From positions 110,025-174,024 of the forward strand of contig NZ_JAFMST010000008.1 in the NCBI RefSeq assembly GCF_017916275.1: a stretch of 64,000 nt of DNA, written 5' to 3'. Source of the stretch: Rubellimicrobium arenae. GTDB taxonomy: Bacteria; Pseudomonadota; Alphaproteobacteria; Rhodobacterales; Rhodobacteraceae. The notes beneath the pieces are model-generated. The model saw nothing but the letters and a program-made list of their open reading frames with translations. It made no database searches and was not told where the DNA came from. Positions 10,562-19,546 of the stretch are shown here, piece after piece. The position numbers and the translations under genes are program-made. Within the stretch, counting starts at the first letter, position 1, and each line of letters starts with the position of its first letter.

Positions 10562-11616
10562 CGCACGATCCTTCCGATCCGTTCCAGGCGCCAGCCCCGG
10601 GGGTCCCAGGGGAACCGCGCTTCCGAGGAGGCGATCACGACGTCCACCCGACCGATCACCCGGTCCAGAGCCACGAGCCCCAGCCCGCGCACGCCCACCG
10701 CCAGACGGCTGTCCTGCGCCGCGTCGCGGTCGTCCCCCAGAAGATACAGCATCCCCGGCGGCACGGCGACCTCCTCGGCCCGGTCCAGGGGGCGAGGCCC
10801 CACGTCCAGGATCGGATAGGCGCGCCCCTGCGGCAGAGTCTCGCGGTGCTGGTGGGTCCTGCACTCGGCCCCGAGCCCCACGGTGCCGTTGCCGCAGACG
10901 GGCATGACGCCGAGCGGCCCCTGGCGTCCGAAGGTTTCGGTAAAGAACCCGTCCTCGGACCGCGAGGCCGGCGCCCCGTCGATCACCGGCACGCCGCCCT
11001 CGACCGCCACCCTCTCCCCTCCGAGCGAGATGATCCGGCCCAGGCGCGGCGTCTTGCTTCCGGCCACGAGGACGGCGACCACGTCGCCCCGTTCCAGGGC
11101 CACCGGCGCACGCCGCACGAGGACGAGGTCACCGGGGAGCAGCGTGGGCCGCATCCCCTGCGCGAGCACGGGCGCGGTCGTCCACAGGAGGCTGCCCGCC
11201 ACGACAAGCGCCGCGCCGCCGGAGACCCCCAGCCCGAGCACCCGCCATCGGCTGTGGGAGGGCCGTCGCCGCTGCGACGACGGGGCCAGGACCAGGACCG
11301 CCAGAAGCGCCCATCGCGCCCAGGGCAGCGCCAGGACCCAGGCCCACCACCCGGACCATCCCATGTCGTTCAGCCGGCGCATCGCATGGCCGGTGCCCGG
11401 CACCAGCCCGATCGCAAGGGCAAGGGCGGCGAGAGCCTCGCGCCCGCGGCCCCAGCTGTCGAACAGCAAGGGGCCGAACGACCATGTCGCCCAAAGCACG
11501 CCGACCGCCCCAAGGACGATGCCGAACGCCCCGGGCCGCGTCCGGCCCGAGGGATCGAAGCCGTTCAGGAAGAGGCGCGCGGGCGAGAGCGGCTCCGGCG
11601 CGGAAGATCGGGCCAT
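10558..11616 (-). CDS. Signal peptidase I homologue fused to DUF805-like membrane domain; catalytic residues lost
   Basis: 352 residues. Residues 1-130 form a membrane domain with [15 protein letters not shown], the hallmark of DUF805 proteins. Residues 140-352 align with signal peptidase [13 protein letters not shown] corresponds to box [14 protein letters not shown] to box D and [12 protein letters not shown] to box E. The catalytic Ser of box B is Gly154 and the general-base Lys of box D is Gly193, so peptidase activity is not expected; Lys188 is nearby but out of register. It lies directly downstream of the intact lepB and overlaps rnc by GTGA. It may be a regulator or partner of LepB, which is inference. 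Confidence 0.85.
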   Translation of the reverse strand: MARSSAPEPLSPARLFLNGFDPSGRTRPGAFGIVLGAVGVLWATWSFGPLLFDSWGRGREALAALALAIGLVPGTGHAMRRLNDMGWSGWWAWVLALPWARWALLAVLVLAPSSQRRRPSHSRWRVLGLGVSGGAALVVAGSLLWTTAPVLAQGMRPTLLPGDLVLVRRAPVALERGDVVAVLVAGSKTPRLGRIISLGGERVAVEGGVPVIDGAPASRSEDGFFTETFGRQGPLGVMPVCGNGTVGLGAECRTHQHRETLPQGRAYPILDVGPRPLDRAEEVAVPPGMLYLLGDDRDAAQDSRLAVGVRGLGLVALDRVIGRVDVVIASSEARFPWDPRGWRLERIGRIVR

Positions 11617-11627
11617 GTAGCGGGCCC

Positions 11628-12524
11628 TTAGTCGATCGCCTTGAAGAAGCGGTCGGGACGCCAGGTCCAGAAGGCCAGCATGGAGCGCCCGGCCGAGGAG
11701 AACATCACCCGGTCCGCCCGGCCCACGAGGTTCTCGAGCGGGACGAAGCCCACGCCGCGGGCCGACTGCGGGAACCGCGAATCCGTGGAGTTGTCGCGGT
11801 TGTCGCCCATGAAGAAGAAGTAGCCTTCGGGCACCGTGAAGACGCCGGTGTTGTCCTGCGGCAGGTCCCCGATGTCGAGGATGCTGTGGGTCACGCCGGC
11901 CGAGACGGTGCCGTCGGGCTGGGGCGTGCCGGGCAGGGTTTCCATGTAGCGGTACGACATGCAGTCGTCGCCCAGCGCCTTGGCTCCCCCGACGCAGGAG
12001 GGGGCGAGGCCCTGCGGCCCCTGCGGCTCGTAGACTTCGTGGAACTCGCCTTCGGAGAAGACGGTCACAGGCTCATCGTTGATGTAAAGAAGGCCGTCCT
12101 TCATCTGGATGCGGTCGCCGGGCAGGCCGATCAGCCGCTTGATGAAGTCGGTGCCGGTGACGGGGTGACGGAACACCACGACGTCGCCCCGCTGGGGCAT
12201 ATGCCCGAGCAGGCGGGTGTTGTCGCCGTCCATCCAGCCGCAGATGTCCTCGGCGCCGATGTCGAGCCCGATGACCCCGAGCGGGATCGAGGGACAGGAG
12301 GCGTAGGAGTAGCCATAGGCCATCTTGTTGACGAACAGGAAGTCGCCGATCAGCAGCGTGTCCTTCATGGAGCCCGAAGGGATCCAGAACGGCTGGAAGA
12401 ACAGCGTCCGGAAGACGCCCGCGATCAGCAGGGCCCAGAAGATCGTCTTGACCGTCTCCCAGATGCTGGCGACGACGCCCCGATCCTCATCCGCCGCCAC
12501 GCGGCGGTCACGTCCAAATGCCAT
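11628..12524 (-). CDS. lepB: Signal peptidase I
   Basis: Inner-membrane serine protease that removes signal peptides of exported proteins. 298 residues. One N-terminal membrane helix (residues about 22-45) leads into FFQPFWIPSGSMKDTL with catalytic Ser52; the general base is Lys129 in DFIKRLIGLPGDRI; box E is GDNRDNSTDSR. All catalytic elements are intact, unlike the neighbouring paralogue. It lies between acpS and the degenerate paralogue on the same strand, 11 bp from the latter. Confidence 0.97.
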   Translation of the reverse strand: MAFGRDRRVAADEDRGVVASIWETVKTIFWALLIAGVFRTLFFQPFWIPSGSMKDTLLIGDFLFVNKMAYGYSYASCPSIPLGVIGLDIGAEDICGWMDGDNTRLLGHMPQRGDVVVFRHPVTGTDFIKRLIGLPGDRIQMKDGLLYINDEPVTVFSEGEFHEVYEPQGPQGLAPSCVGGAKALGDDCMSYRYMETLPGTPQPDGTVSAGVTHSILDIGDLPQDNTGVFTVPEGYFFFMGDNRDNSTDSRFPQSARGVGFVPLENLVGRADRVMFSSAGRSMLAFWTWRPDRFFKAID

Positions 12525-12615
12525 GCTGGTCCCCGCCTTCCGCGACGCGCGTTTCCTGACGCTACGGCGGTCTCAAGTCAACCCGCGGCCGCGAGCCCGC
12601 CCCATCCCGACCCCA

Positions 12616-13023
12616 TCACGAGAGCGCCAGCGGGAGAGCCTCGATCACGACGAAGGCCTGCGCCCAGGGGTGGTCGTCGGTCAGCGTCACGTGAATGACC
12701 GCGCGGTGGCCCGGAGGCGTCATCTCGGCCAGCCGCTCGGCCGCCCAGCCGGTCAGCGCCATGACGGGCTGCCCGGTGGGCAGGTTGGTCACCGCCATGT
12801 CGCGCCAGGCTATGCCCATGCGGAGGCCCGTGCCCAGAGCCTTGGAGCAGGCCTCCTTGGCGGCCCAGCGCTTGGCCAGGGTCGCGGCCTCATGGGCCCT
12901 CGACCGGGCCTTGCGGAGTTCGACCTCGGTGTAGACCCGGTCCCGGAAACGGTCGCCGAACCGGGCAAGCGTGCCCTCGATCCTCTCGATGTTGCAAAGG
13001 TCCGTTCCGATGCCAAGGATCAT
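12616..13023 (-). CDS. acpS: Holo-[acyl-carrier-protein] synthase
   Basis: Transfers 4'-phosphopantetheine from CoA to acyl carrier protein. 135 residues. It shows [16 protein letters not shown] with the Mg-binding Asp8, and the motif [15 protein letters not shown] with the second acidic ligand. Length and start are normal for the family. It belongs to the acpS-lepB-rnc-era block; here a deaminase and a hypothetical gene separate it from pdxJ. Confidence 0.96.
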   Translation of the reverse strand: MILGIGTDLCNIERIEGTLARFGDRFRDRVYTEVELRKARSRAHEAATLAKRWAAKEACSKALGTGLRMGIAWRDMAVTNLPTGQPVMALTGWAAERLAEMTPPGHRAVIHVTLTDDHPWAQAFVVIEALPLALS

Positions 13024-13130
13024 CGGGCGTCACGCGGCGGGCGGATGGATGGGATGCGGAAGGTCATGGATGCCCCGGACCTAGCGCATCAGGCCAGGGC
13101 TGGCGAGAGGGTCCGCACCCGGCCCGCCCC

Positions 13131-13625
13131 TCAGTCCAGGTCAGCGACAAGGGAGTCGTCCGTCACCCCGAAGGTCAGCGTGAGCGTCCGCTCCTCGAGC
13201 TGCGTCGATTCGGGAATGAAGCCCAGCGCCGGGATGGCGGCGGTCAGCGTCGCGGCCTCCGCATCCTCGTCCGTCTCGATCGCCCCGATGTCGAGACCGG
13301 CAAATCCCAGCCCGCCTTCCGTCACCAGCCGGCATCGCGGCACCGGGGGCGGAGGAGGCGGTCCCTCGGACGTGGCCGCGGCACCGTCGTCCTCGCCGCC
13401 CGGCTCGGGCGGCGGCAGGGTGAGCACGAGAAGGGTCACGCCCTCGTCCTGCGTCCCGTGCAGGAGCGCGAGCCGGATCGCGCCGGCTCCGATGGACAGG
13501 CTGGTCTCCTCCCAGGGCTCCACGAGGGACGTGACAGGCGGGATCTCGTCGCAGTCCTGCACCTGCTGGGCCAGGGCGGGACCGGCGAGGGTCGCGGCGA
13601 GAAGACTACTCCTGACCATCGGCAT
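13131..13625 (-). CDS. Hypothetical exported protein
   Basis: 164 residues with a signal peptide (SSLLAATLAGPALAQ) and a proline run in the middle (residues 88-95). Two cysteines are present, Cys25 and Cys98 (RCRLV), and could form a disulphide. I do not recognise a family. The ATG at 13625 is favoured because an 11-base perfect Shine-Dalgarno sequence (AGGAGGTGATC, 13633-13643) lies 7 bases upstream, inside the end of the deaminase gene, which the start overlaps by 20 bases. Strong translation initiation is therefore likely for this gene despite its obscure function. Confidence 0.7.
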   Translation of the reverse strand: MPMVRSSLLAATLAGPALAQQVQDCDEIPPVTSLVEPWEETSLSIGAGAIRLALLHGTQDEGVTLLVLTLPPPEPGGEDDGAAATSEGPPPPPPVPRCRLVTEGGLGFAGLDIGAIETDEDAEAATLTAAIPALGFIPESTQLEERTLTLTFGVTDDSLVADLD

Positions 13626-14100
13626 AAAGATCGATCACCTCCTCTTCGAGGATGCCGCCCAGATGCACGAAGCCCCGGTCGGCGGCCGCGTGGAAGTCGG
13701 CCAGCGTCAGGCCGCCGAACTGGAAGTACTTGGGATGGACGGCCTCCTGCCTCGCTGCGAACACCAGACGGGAGATGCCCGCCCAGCGCATCGCGGCCAG
13801 GCACATCTCACAGGGCTGGAGCGTGGTGACGAGCGTGGCGCCGCTCAGGTCCACCCGGTCCAGGGCCTGCGCCGCGGCCGCCATGGCCACGATCTCGGCA
13901 TGGCGGCTGGGGTCCCCGGATTCCTCGACCTGGTTCGGCCGCATGGCGATGACGCGGCCGCCGGACAGCACCGCGGCGACGATTCCCATGCCACCCGTTT
14001 CGGCCACGGCGCGCGCCTGGGCTATGGCGTCGCGCAGGGCCGCGGTCTCGGCCTCGGTCGGGCGCGGGTCGGAGGGCGGCGGGCCAAGAGGGTCGGGCAT
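13606..14100 (-). CDS. Nucleoside/guanine deaminase-like zinc enzyme
   Basis: 164 residues of the cytidine/deoxycytidylate deaminase superfamily. The zinc site is complete: RHAEIVAMAAAAQ provides His and the catalytic Glu, and LQPCEMCLAAM provides the two Cys. The end, KYFQFGGLTLADFHAAADRG, points towards the guanine deaminase or general nucleoside deaminase branch rather than TadA, which normally has a different tail. The start at 14100 (MPDPLG) is preferred to an ATG ten codons upstream. It sits between pdxJ and acpS. Confidence 0.8.
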   Translation of the reverse strand: MPDPLGPPPSDPRPTEAETAALRDAIAQARAVAETGGMGIVAAVLSGGRVIAMRPNQVEESGDPSRHAEIVAMAAAAQALDRVDLSGATLVTTLQPCEMCLAAMRWAGISRLVFAARQEAVHPKYFQFGGLTLADFHAAADRGFVHLGGILEEEVIDLYADGQE

Positions 14101-14161
14101 CGTGACTCCGGAGCAGCGGCACAAGCCCAACGACCGGCCGGCGCTGCCGTTCCCGGATCCG

Positions 14162-14911
14162 TCAGGCGATTCCCCGAGCCACGTCCATCCGCCGCCGCAT
14201 TTCGGCGATGGCGGGCGCGAGGCCCAGCATGATGGCTTCGCCGATGAGGAAATGCCCGATGTTGAGCTCGCGCATCGCAGGGATGGCAGCGATGGGTTCG
14301 ACCGTCTCGTAGGTCAGGCCGTGGCCCGCGTGGACCTCCAGCCCCAAGGATCGCGCAAGGTCGGCGGCCTCGCGGATGCGGGCCAGCTCGGCATCTCTCT
14401 CGTCCGGGTGTCCGTCGTGATGCGCGTCGCAATAGGCGCCGGTGTGGATCTCGACCACCGCGGCCCCCACCCGCGCCGATGCTTCGATCTGGCGCGGGTC
14501 CGCCCCGATGAAGAGCGAGACCCGCGCGCCCATGTCGCGCAACGGTGCGATGAAGGCGGCGATCCGATCCTCGTCCCGGGCGACGTCCAGCCCGCCTTCG
14601 GTCGTCCGTTCCTCGCGCCGCTCGGGCACCACGCAGATGGCGTGGGGGCGGTGGCGGAGCGCGATGGCCCGCATCTCCTCGGTGGCGGCCATCTCGAAGT
14701 TCAGGGGCTTCGTCAGCGCCTCCATGAGCCGCTCGATGTCCCGGTCCGAGATGTGGCGCCGGTCCTCGCGCAGGTGGGCGGTGATGCCGTCCGCGCCGGC
14801 CGCTTCGGCGATGAGAGCGGCGCGCACCGGATCGGGAAAGGCCGTGCCCCGCGCATTCCTGACCGTTGCCACATGGTCGATGTTGACCCCGAGCCTCAGC
14901 CGATCGGTCAT
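14162..14911 (-). CDS. pdxJ: Pyridoxine 5'-phosphate synthase
   Basis: Last step of de novo vitamin B6 synthesis, condensing 1-deoxyxylulose phosphate with 3-amino-2-oxopropyl phosphate. 249 residues beginning [22 protein letters not shown], the family N-terminus, with [13 protein letters not shown] and [11 protein letters not shown], both carrying conserved active-site residues. The end [17 protein letters not shown] is also typical. It lies 33 bp after the DUF2062 gene. Confidence 0.97.
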   Translation of the reverse strand: MTDRLRLGVNIDHVATVRNARGTAFPDPVRAALIAEAAGADGITAHLREDRRHISDRDIERLMEALTKPLNFEMAATEEMRAIALRHRPHAICVVPERREERTTEGGLDVARDEDRIAAFIAPLRDMGARVSLFIGADPRQIEASARVGAAVVEIHTGAYCDAHHDGHPDERDAELARIREAADLARSLGLEVHAGHGLTYETVEPIAAIPAMRELNIGHFLIGEAIMLGLAPAIAEMRRRMDVARGIA

Positions 14912-14944
14912 CCTCTGCCCTTTCCTGGTCCTTGCCGCCCCAGC

Positions 14945-15589
14945 CTAGCGTCCCGCCGGACCTGCGCCAGGGGGCTTGCGCAGCTGCGCGAGCTTCTCCT
15001 CGAGAGCCTTGCGCCGGGCGGCCTGGTAGGCGGCGACCAGCCGCACGGTGATCCAGTAGAACAGCAGGGAGGCCAGCACGCCCGGGATGAGTCCGCCCAC
15101 GAAGTACGGCACGAAGACCCGCCGGAAGAAGACGGCCAGACCCGACCATTCCATCTCGGACGAGGTGAACAGGGCCAGGGCGTTGTGCCACAGGTCCGAG
15201 CCCGCCTGGCCGAACTGGTGCCCCAGTTCGTGCACGAGCCCCGCGTCCGGCGTCATGCCGAGCATCCAGTAGCCCAGCCCCACCGCCATCGCGCTGATCG
15301 GGACCAGGGTCAGGAAGTTGTTGACGAAGGTTCCGATGACGGACGCCAGCAGATTGCCCCGGAGCAGCTTGGCGATCAGCAGCCCGCCGATGAAATGGAA
15401 CCCGTAAAGCGGCGTGAAGCTGATGAAAACGCCCGCCGCCATGCCGCGCCCGATCTTCTCGGGGCTGTCCGGCAGGCGGCGCAGGCGGTGCTTGATGTAT
15501 TCCAGCGACCGGCGCCAGCCGCCGCGCGGATAGACGGCTTCGGCCGCCAACCGCCAAGGACTGCGCCTGTCCCGCCTCCGGAAAACCAT
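14945..15589 (-). CDS. DUF2062 membrane protein
   Basis: 214 residues. The central stretch IGRGMAAGVFISFTPLYGFHF and NLLASVIGTFVNNFLT are the signature of DUF2062, predicted integral membrane proteins with about four helices. Starts MVFRRRDRRSPWRLAAEAVYP; its ATG shares one base with the relA stop (TGATG), so it is translationally coupled to the stringent-response gene. Function is unknown. The position between relA/spoT and pdxJ is conserved in Rhodobacterales. Confidence 0.88.
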   Translation of the reverse strand: MVFRRRDRRSPWRLAAEAVYPRGGWRRSLEYIKHRLRRLPDSPEKIGRGMAAGVFISFTPLYGFHFIGGLLIAKLLRGNLLASVIGTFVNNFLTLVPISAMAVGLGYWMLGMTPDAGLVHELGHQFGQAGSDLWHNALALFTSSEMEWSGLAVFFRRVFVPYFVGGLIPGVLASLLFYWITVRLVAAYQAARRKALEEKLAQLRKPPGAGPAGR

Positions 15590-17769
15590 CAGGCCCTGGG
15601 CGGGGTCAGCGTCGCCCGATTGGGGTCGCGGTGGCGCGCGACCGCCGAGACGTTGGTCTCGGCCTCGAGGGCGGTCATGACCCGGTGCAGATGCTCGGCG
15701 TTGCGGAGATCCACGTCCACCAGCAGGCGGTAGTAGTCCGGCTTGCGGTCGGTGAACTGGAGGTCCGAGATGTTGGCCGACTGCTCCCCGATCAGGGTGC
15801 AGACCCGACCCAGCACGCCCGGGCCGTTGGAGATGGTGAGCTCCAGCGTGACGGTGTTGACCGGCCGGTGGTTGCCCTCCTGCCAGCGGAGGTCGAGCCA
15901 GCGGTCGGGCTGTTCCTCGTAGTCGGCCAGGGCGGGGCAGTCGATCGCATGGACCACGACCCCCTGCCCCCGATGGGTGATGCCCACGATCCGTTCGCCC
16001 GGGACCGGCTGGCAGCAGAGCGCGCGGCGATAGGCCTGGCCGGGCCCCAGCCCGACCACGGCCCGCTTCTCGTCGACCTCCTCGCCGGGGCGGCGGGCGA
16101 GATCGGGGTAGAGCACGCGCACGACCTCGCGGGCGGTCAGCTCGGCCGAGCCGAGGCGGGCCAGCAGGTCCTCCTCGTCCTCGAAGCCGAGCGCCTTGGC
16201 GGCGGTCTTGAGAGCCTTGTCGGTGGCCTTCTTGCCCACGTTCTCGAAGGCGACGCGGGCCAGCTCGGCCCCGAGCTTGATGAACCGTTCGCGGTCCTCC
16301 TCGCGGAGCGCCCGGCGGATGGCCGCCTTGGCCCGGCCCGTGACGGCGATGCCGATCCAGGTGGCCTGCGGGGTCTGCCCCTCGGCGGTGATGATCTCGA
16401 CCGACTGGCCGTTGCGGAGCCGCGTGTAAAGCGGCACCCGCACGCCATCCACTTTGGCGCCCACGCAGGCATGGCCGATGCGCGTGTGGATGGCATAGGC
16501 GAAGTCGATCGGCGTCGCCCCCTTGGGCAAGGGAATGACGTGCCCCTTGGGGGTGAAGCAGAACACCTGGTCCTGGTACATCTCGAGCTTCACGGCCTCG
16601 AGGAACTCGTCGTGGTCCTCGCCGCCCTCGAACCGCTCGGTCATCTGGGCGATCCAGCGCACGGGGTCCACGGCAAAGCGGTTCTCGCTCCGGACGCCGT
16701 CCTTGTAGGACCAATGCGCAGCCACGCCGGATTCGGCCACCTCGTGCATCTCGAGGGTGCGGATCTGCACCTCGACCTGCTTGCCGTCCCGGCCCGAAAC
16801 CGTGGTGTGGATCGACCGGTAGCCGTTCGACTTGGGTTGGCTGATGTAATCCTTGAAGCGCCCCGGCACGGCGCGCCACTTCTGGTGGACGGCGCCCAGG
16901 ATGCGGTAGCAGTCGGCCGCCGTGCGGCAGATGATGCGGAAGCCGTAGATGTCCGACAGCCGCGAGAAGGCGTGCTCCTTGGTCTGGAGCTTGCGCCAGA
17001 TCGAATAGGGCTTCTTGGCGCGCCCCGTGACCTCGGCCTCGATCCCTTCCTTGCGGAGCAGGTCGCGGATGTCCTCCACGATCTTCTGGATGACGTTGTC
17101 GGCCTCGTCCTGAAGAGTCAGGAAACGGCGGATGACCGATTGCCGCGCCTCGGGCATGAGGACCTTGAAGGACAGGTCCTCCAGCTCCTCGCGCATCCAC
17201 TGCATCCCCATGCGGCCAGCCAGGGGGGCGTAGATATCCATCGTCTCCCGGGCCTTCTGGGCCTGCTTCTCGGGGGACATGGACTTGATGGTCCGCATGT
17301 TGTGCAAGCGGTCGGCCAGCTTGACCAGCGTTACCCGCAGATCGCGCGAGGTCGCCATGAACAGCTTGCGGAAGTTCTCGGCCTGACGGGTTTCGTCGGA
17401 CCGGATCTGCATCTTGGTGAGGTTGGTGACGCCCTCGACCAGTTCGGCGATCTCGGGGCCGAACTCCTTTTCCACCAGCGCGCGGGAGGCCTTGGTGTCC
17501 TCCACGGTGTCATGGAGGAGCGCCGTCACGATCGTGGCGTCGTCCATCTGCTGGTCCGCCAGGATGCGGGCCACCGCGACCGGATGGGTGAAATAGGGCT
17601 CTCCGCTCTTGCGGAGCTGGCCCTCGTGCATCTTCTCGCCGAAAGCCCAGGCGCGACGGATCAGCGCCTCGTTGCTGCGGGGGTTGTAGGCCTTGACGAG
17701 AGTGACGAGCTCGTCGGGCGTGGCGGTGGTCGCCGCGCCCGGAGCCATTACGATGGCGTGGTCCTGCAT
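15589..17769 (-). CDS. Bifunctional (p)ppGpp synthetase/hydrolase
   Basis: Makes and degrades the alarmone (p)ppGpp. 726 residues. The N-terminal HD hydrolase has YFTHPVAVARIL and LLHDTVEDT, so hydrolase activity should be present; the synthetase domain shows YGFRIICRT and KSNGYRSIHTTV; a TGS domain follows (VFCFTPKGHVIPLPKGATPIDFAY), and the C-terminus is an ACT domain (ELTISNGPGVLGRVCTLIGE). This is the single Rel-type enzyme common in alphaproteobacteria. It is 34 bp downstream of rpoZ, as in many bacteria (rpoZ-spoT). Confidence 0.97.
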   Translation of the reverse strand: MQDHAIVMAPGAATTATPDELVTLVKAYNPRSNEALIRRAWAFGEKMHEGQLRKSGEPYFTHPVAVARILADQQMDDATIVTALLHDTVEDTKASRALVEKEFGPEIAELVEGVTNLTKMQIRSDETRQAENFRKLFMATSRDLRVTLVKLADRLHNMRTIKSMSPEKQAQKARETMDIYAPLAGRMGMQWMREELEDLSFKVLMPEARQSVIRRFLTLQDEADNVIQKIVEDIRDLLRKEGIEAEVTGRAKKPYSIWRKLQTKEHAFSRLSDIYGFRIICRTAADCYRILGAVHQKWRAVPGRFKDYISQPKSNGYRSIHTTVSGRDGKQVEVQIRTLEMHEVAESGVAAHWSYKDGVRSENRFAVDPVRWIAQMTERFEGGEDHDEFLEAVKLEMYQDQVFCFTPKGHVIPLPKGATPIDFAYAIHTRIGHACVGAKVDGVRVPLYTRLRNGQSVEIITAEGQTPQATWIGIAVTGRAKAAIRRALREEDRERFIKLGAELARVAFENVGKKATDKALKTAAKALGFEDEEDLLARLGSAELTAREVVRVLYPDLARRPGEEVDEKRAVVGLGPGQAYRRALCCQPVPGERIVGITHRGQGVVVHAIDCPALADYEEQPDRWLDLRWQEGNHRPVNTVTLELTISNGPGVLGRVCTLIGEQSANISDLQFTDRKPDYYRLLVDVDLRNAEHLHRVMTALEAETNVSAVARHRDPNRATLTPPRA

Positions 17770-17803
17770 GTCGTCCCCCCGCCGCGGGCCGGGGCCCGCG
17801 GGC

Positions 17804-18157
17804 TCAGCGTTGGCCCTGCGCCTCCATGAGCGCGCGAAGCATCCGCTCCTCGCTCATGTCGTCCTGCACGGGACGGTCCATCTCGGCTCCCATGAGGAGC
17901 GCCATGGCGTCTTCCTCGGGCTCGTCCACCTCGATCTGGGTCTGGTGAGCGGCGATCATCCGTTCGCGCAGGTCTTCGGCCTGCTGGGTTTCCTCGGCGA
18001 TCTCGCGCAGCGCCACGACGGGGTTCTTGTCATCGTCGCGGGCGAGGGTCAGGGGGGCGCCGGAGGCGAGCTCGCGCGCACGATGGGCGGCGAGCATGAC
18101 GAGCTCGAAGCGGTTGGGAACCTTGTCGACGCAGTCTTCGACGGTGACGCGGGCCAT
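17804..18157 (-). CDS. rpoZ: RNA polymerase omega subunit
   Basis: 117 residues starting [33 protein letters not shown], the conserved omega fold, followed by an acidic C-terminal tail. Omega helps beta' assembly and is one of the ppGpp binding partners of RNA polymerase, which fits its place just before relA/spoT. An upstream in-frame ATG (18202) would add 15 non-conserved residues and is not used. Confidence 0.96.
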   Translation of the reverse strand: MARVTVEDCVDKVPNRFELVMLAAHRARELASGAPLTLARDDDKNPVVALREIAEETQQAEDLRERMIAAHQTQIEVDEPEEDAMALLMGAEMDRPVQDDMSEERMLRALMEAQGQR

Positions 18158-18280
18158 GGACACACTCCCGGAAAGGCGGTGGGGCCGGGCGCACGGATTC
18201 ATCCGGCGGTCCGGCCTCGGAAGCCCTCTAGCTAAACAGTTGCCGCCCGATTGACAAGCGCCAATCAGGTCCTAGCGCGG

Positions 18281-18889
18281 TCACAGGGGCACGACCCCGT
18301 CCAGCGCGCCGGGGGGAAGGTCCCCCAGCATCTCCCGGACCGTCCGCCCGATCAAGGGGTGCCGCCAGTCGGGCGCCGCCTCCGCCAGCGGAGCGAGCAC
18401 GAAGCCCCGGTCCTGCATGCGGGGATGGGGCAGGATCAGGCGGTCGGGCGCTTCCCGGCCCTGCCGGTCGGGATCGAGTCCGCGCCAGAGCGCCTGCGTC
18501 GCCCCGTCGGGCCGGACCGCATCGCCCCAGGCGACCAGATCAAGGTCCAGGGTCCGCGCGCCCCAGCGGAGATCCCGGGTGCGACCGAAAGTCGCCTCGA
18601 TCCCGTGAAGACGCGCCAGCACCTCCTCGGGGGAGAGGGCCGTCTCGACCATCGCGGCGGCATTCACGTAATCGGGACCGCCCGGGGGCCAAGACGGGCT
18701 CTTCCAGAGCCGGCTCGGCCTAGCGGCGCGGCCCAGGTCCGCCAGCAAGGCCATGGCGGCCGCGACCGTTTCGGCCGGCCCTCCGCGCGGCGAGGCCAGG
18801 TTGGACCCGAGCGCGACCAAGGTAGGTACAAAGGTCGCAGTTCCCGCACTTGCGCCTTGCGCGCGCGTACTTATGTTCGTGGCATTCAT
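18281..18889 (-). CDS. folK: 2-amino-4-hydroxy-6-hydroxymethyldihydropteridine pyrophosphokinase
   Basis: Folate pathway enzyme transferring pyrophosphate from ATP to hydroxymethyl-dihydropterin. 202 residues, with VALGSNLASPRGG, VNAAAMVET, the key motif GARTLDLDLVAWG and LPHPRMQDRGFVLAPLAE. The start MNATNIS at 18889 is the last ATG before conserved sequence; a further ATG at 18926 is possible but would approach the divergent NYN gene. It is 123 bp upstream of rpoZ and probably part of the same transcript. Confidence 0.95.
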   Translation of the reverse strand: MNATNISTRAQGASAGTATFVPTLVALGSNLASPRGGPAETVAAAMALLADLGRAARPSRLWKSPSWPPGGPDYVNAAAMVETALSPEEVLARLHGIEATFGRTRDLRWGARTLDLDLVAWGDAVRPDGATQALWRGLDPDRQGREAPDRLILPHPRMQDRGFVLAPLAEAAPDWRHPLIGRTVREMLGDLPPGALDGVVPL

Positions 18890-18940
18890 GCTGACCGGTT
18901 CGGTTCGGTTGGCTTTTTGAGACATAATGAAAGGCATTTC

Positions 18941-19546
18941 ATGTTTTATCGCGACGACCGGCTGGCTCTCTTCATCGACGGCTCGAACCTTTACGCGGCG
19001 GCCAAGGCGCTGGGGTTCGACATCGACTACAAGCTCCTTCGGGCCGAATTCATGCGCCGGGGCAAGCTGGTCCGCGCCTTCTACTACACCGCCCTTCTCG
19101 AGAACGATGAATATTCGCCGATCCGTCCCCTCGTGGACTGGCTGAACTACAACGGCTTCACCATGCGCACCAAGCCCGCAAAGGAGTATACCGACTCCCT
19201 CGGCCGCCGGAAGGTGAAGGGCAACATGGACGTGGAGCTTTGCGTCGACGCCCTGGAGCTTGCCCCGCACATCGACCATGCCGTGATCTTTTCCGGCGAC
19301 GGCGACTTCAAGCCGCTGGTCGAGGCCCTGCAGCGCAAGGGCGTGCGCGTGTCGGTCTGCTCCACGATCCGCAGCCAACCCCCCATGATCTCGGACGACC
19401 TGCGCCGGCAGGCCGACAACTTCATCGACCTCGAGGACCTGCGCGAGGTCGTGGGACGCCCCCCGCGCGAGCCGCGCCCCGAGGGCACCCGCCCCTGGCC
19501 TCGCGAAACCTCCGAGCCCAGCACCCCGGTCGCGGCCGAGGAATGA
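18941..19546 (+). CDS. NYN-domain (LabA/DUF88) protein
   Basis: 201 residues. The PIN-like NYN nuclease fold is visible in [15 protein letters not shown] with the first catalytic Asp, [12 protein letters not shown] with further acidic residues, and [15 protein letters not shown], plus [13 protein letters not shown] at the end; a Pro/Arg-rich tail follows. Members are presumed RNases, but substrates are unknown. Its stop overlaps the ispH start as ATGA, so the two genes are translationally coupled. Divergent from folK. Confidence 0.9.
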   Translation: MFYRDDRLALFIDGSNLYAAAKALGFDIDYKLLRAEFMRRGKLVRAFYYTALLENDEYSPIRPLVDWLNYNGFTMRTKPAKEYTDSLGRRKVKGNMDVELCVDALELAPHIDHAVIFSGDGDFKPLVEALQRKGVRVSVCSTIRSQPPMISDDLRRQADNFIDLEDLREVVGRPPREPRPEGTRPWPRETSEPSTPVAAEE

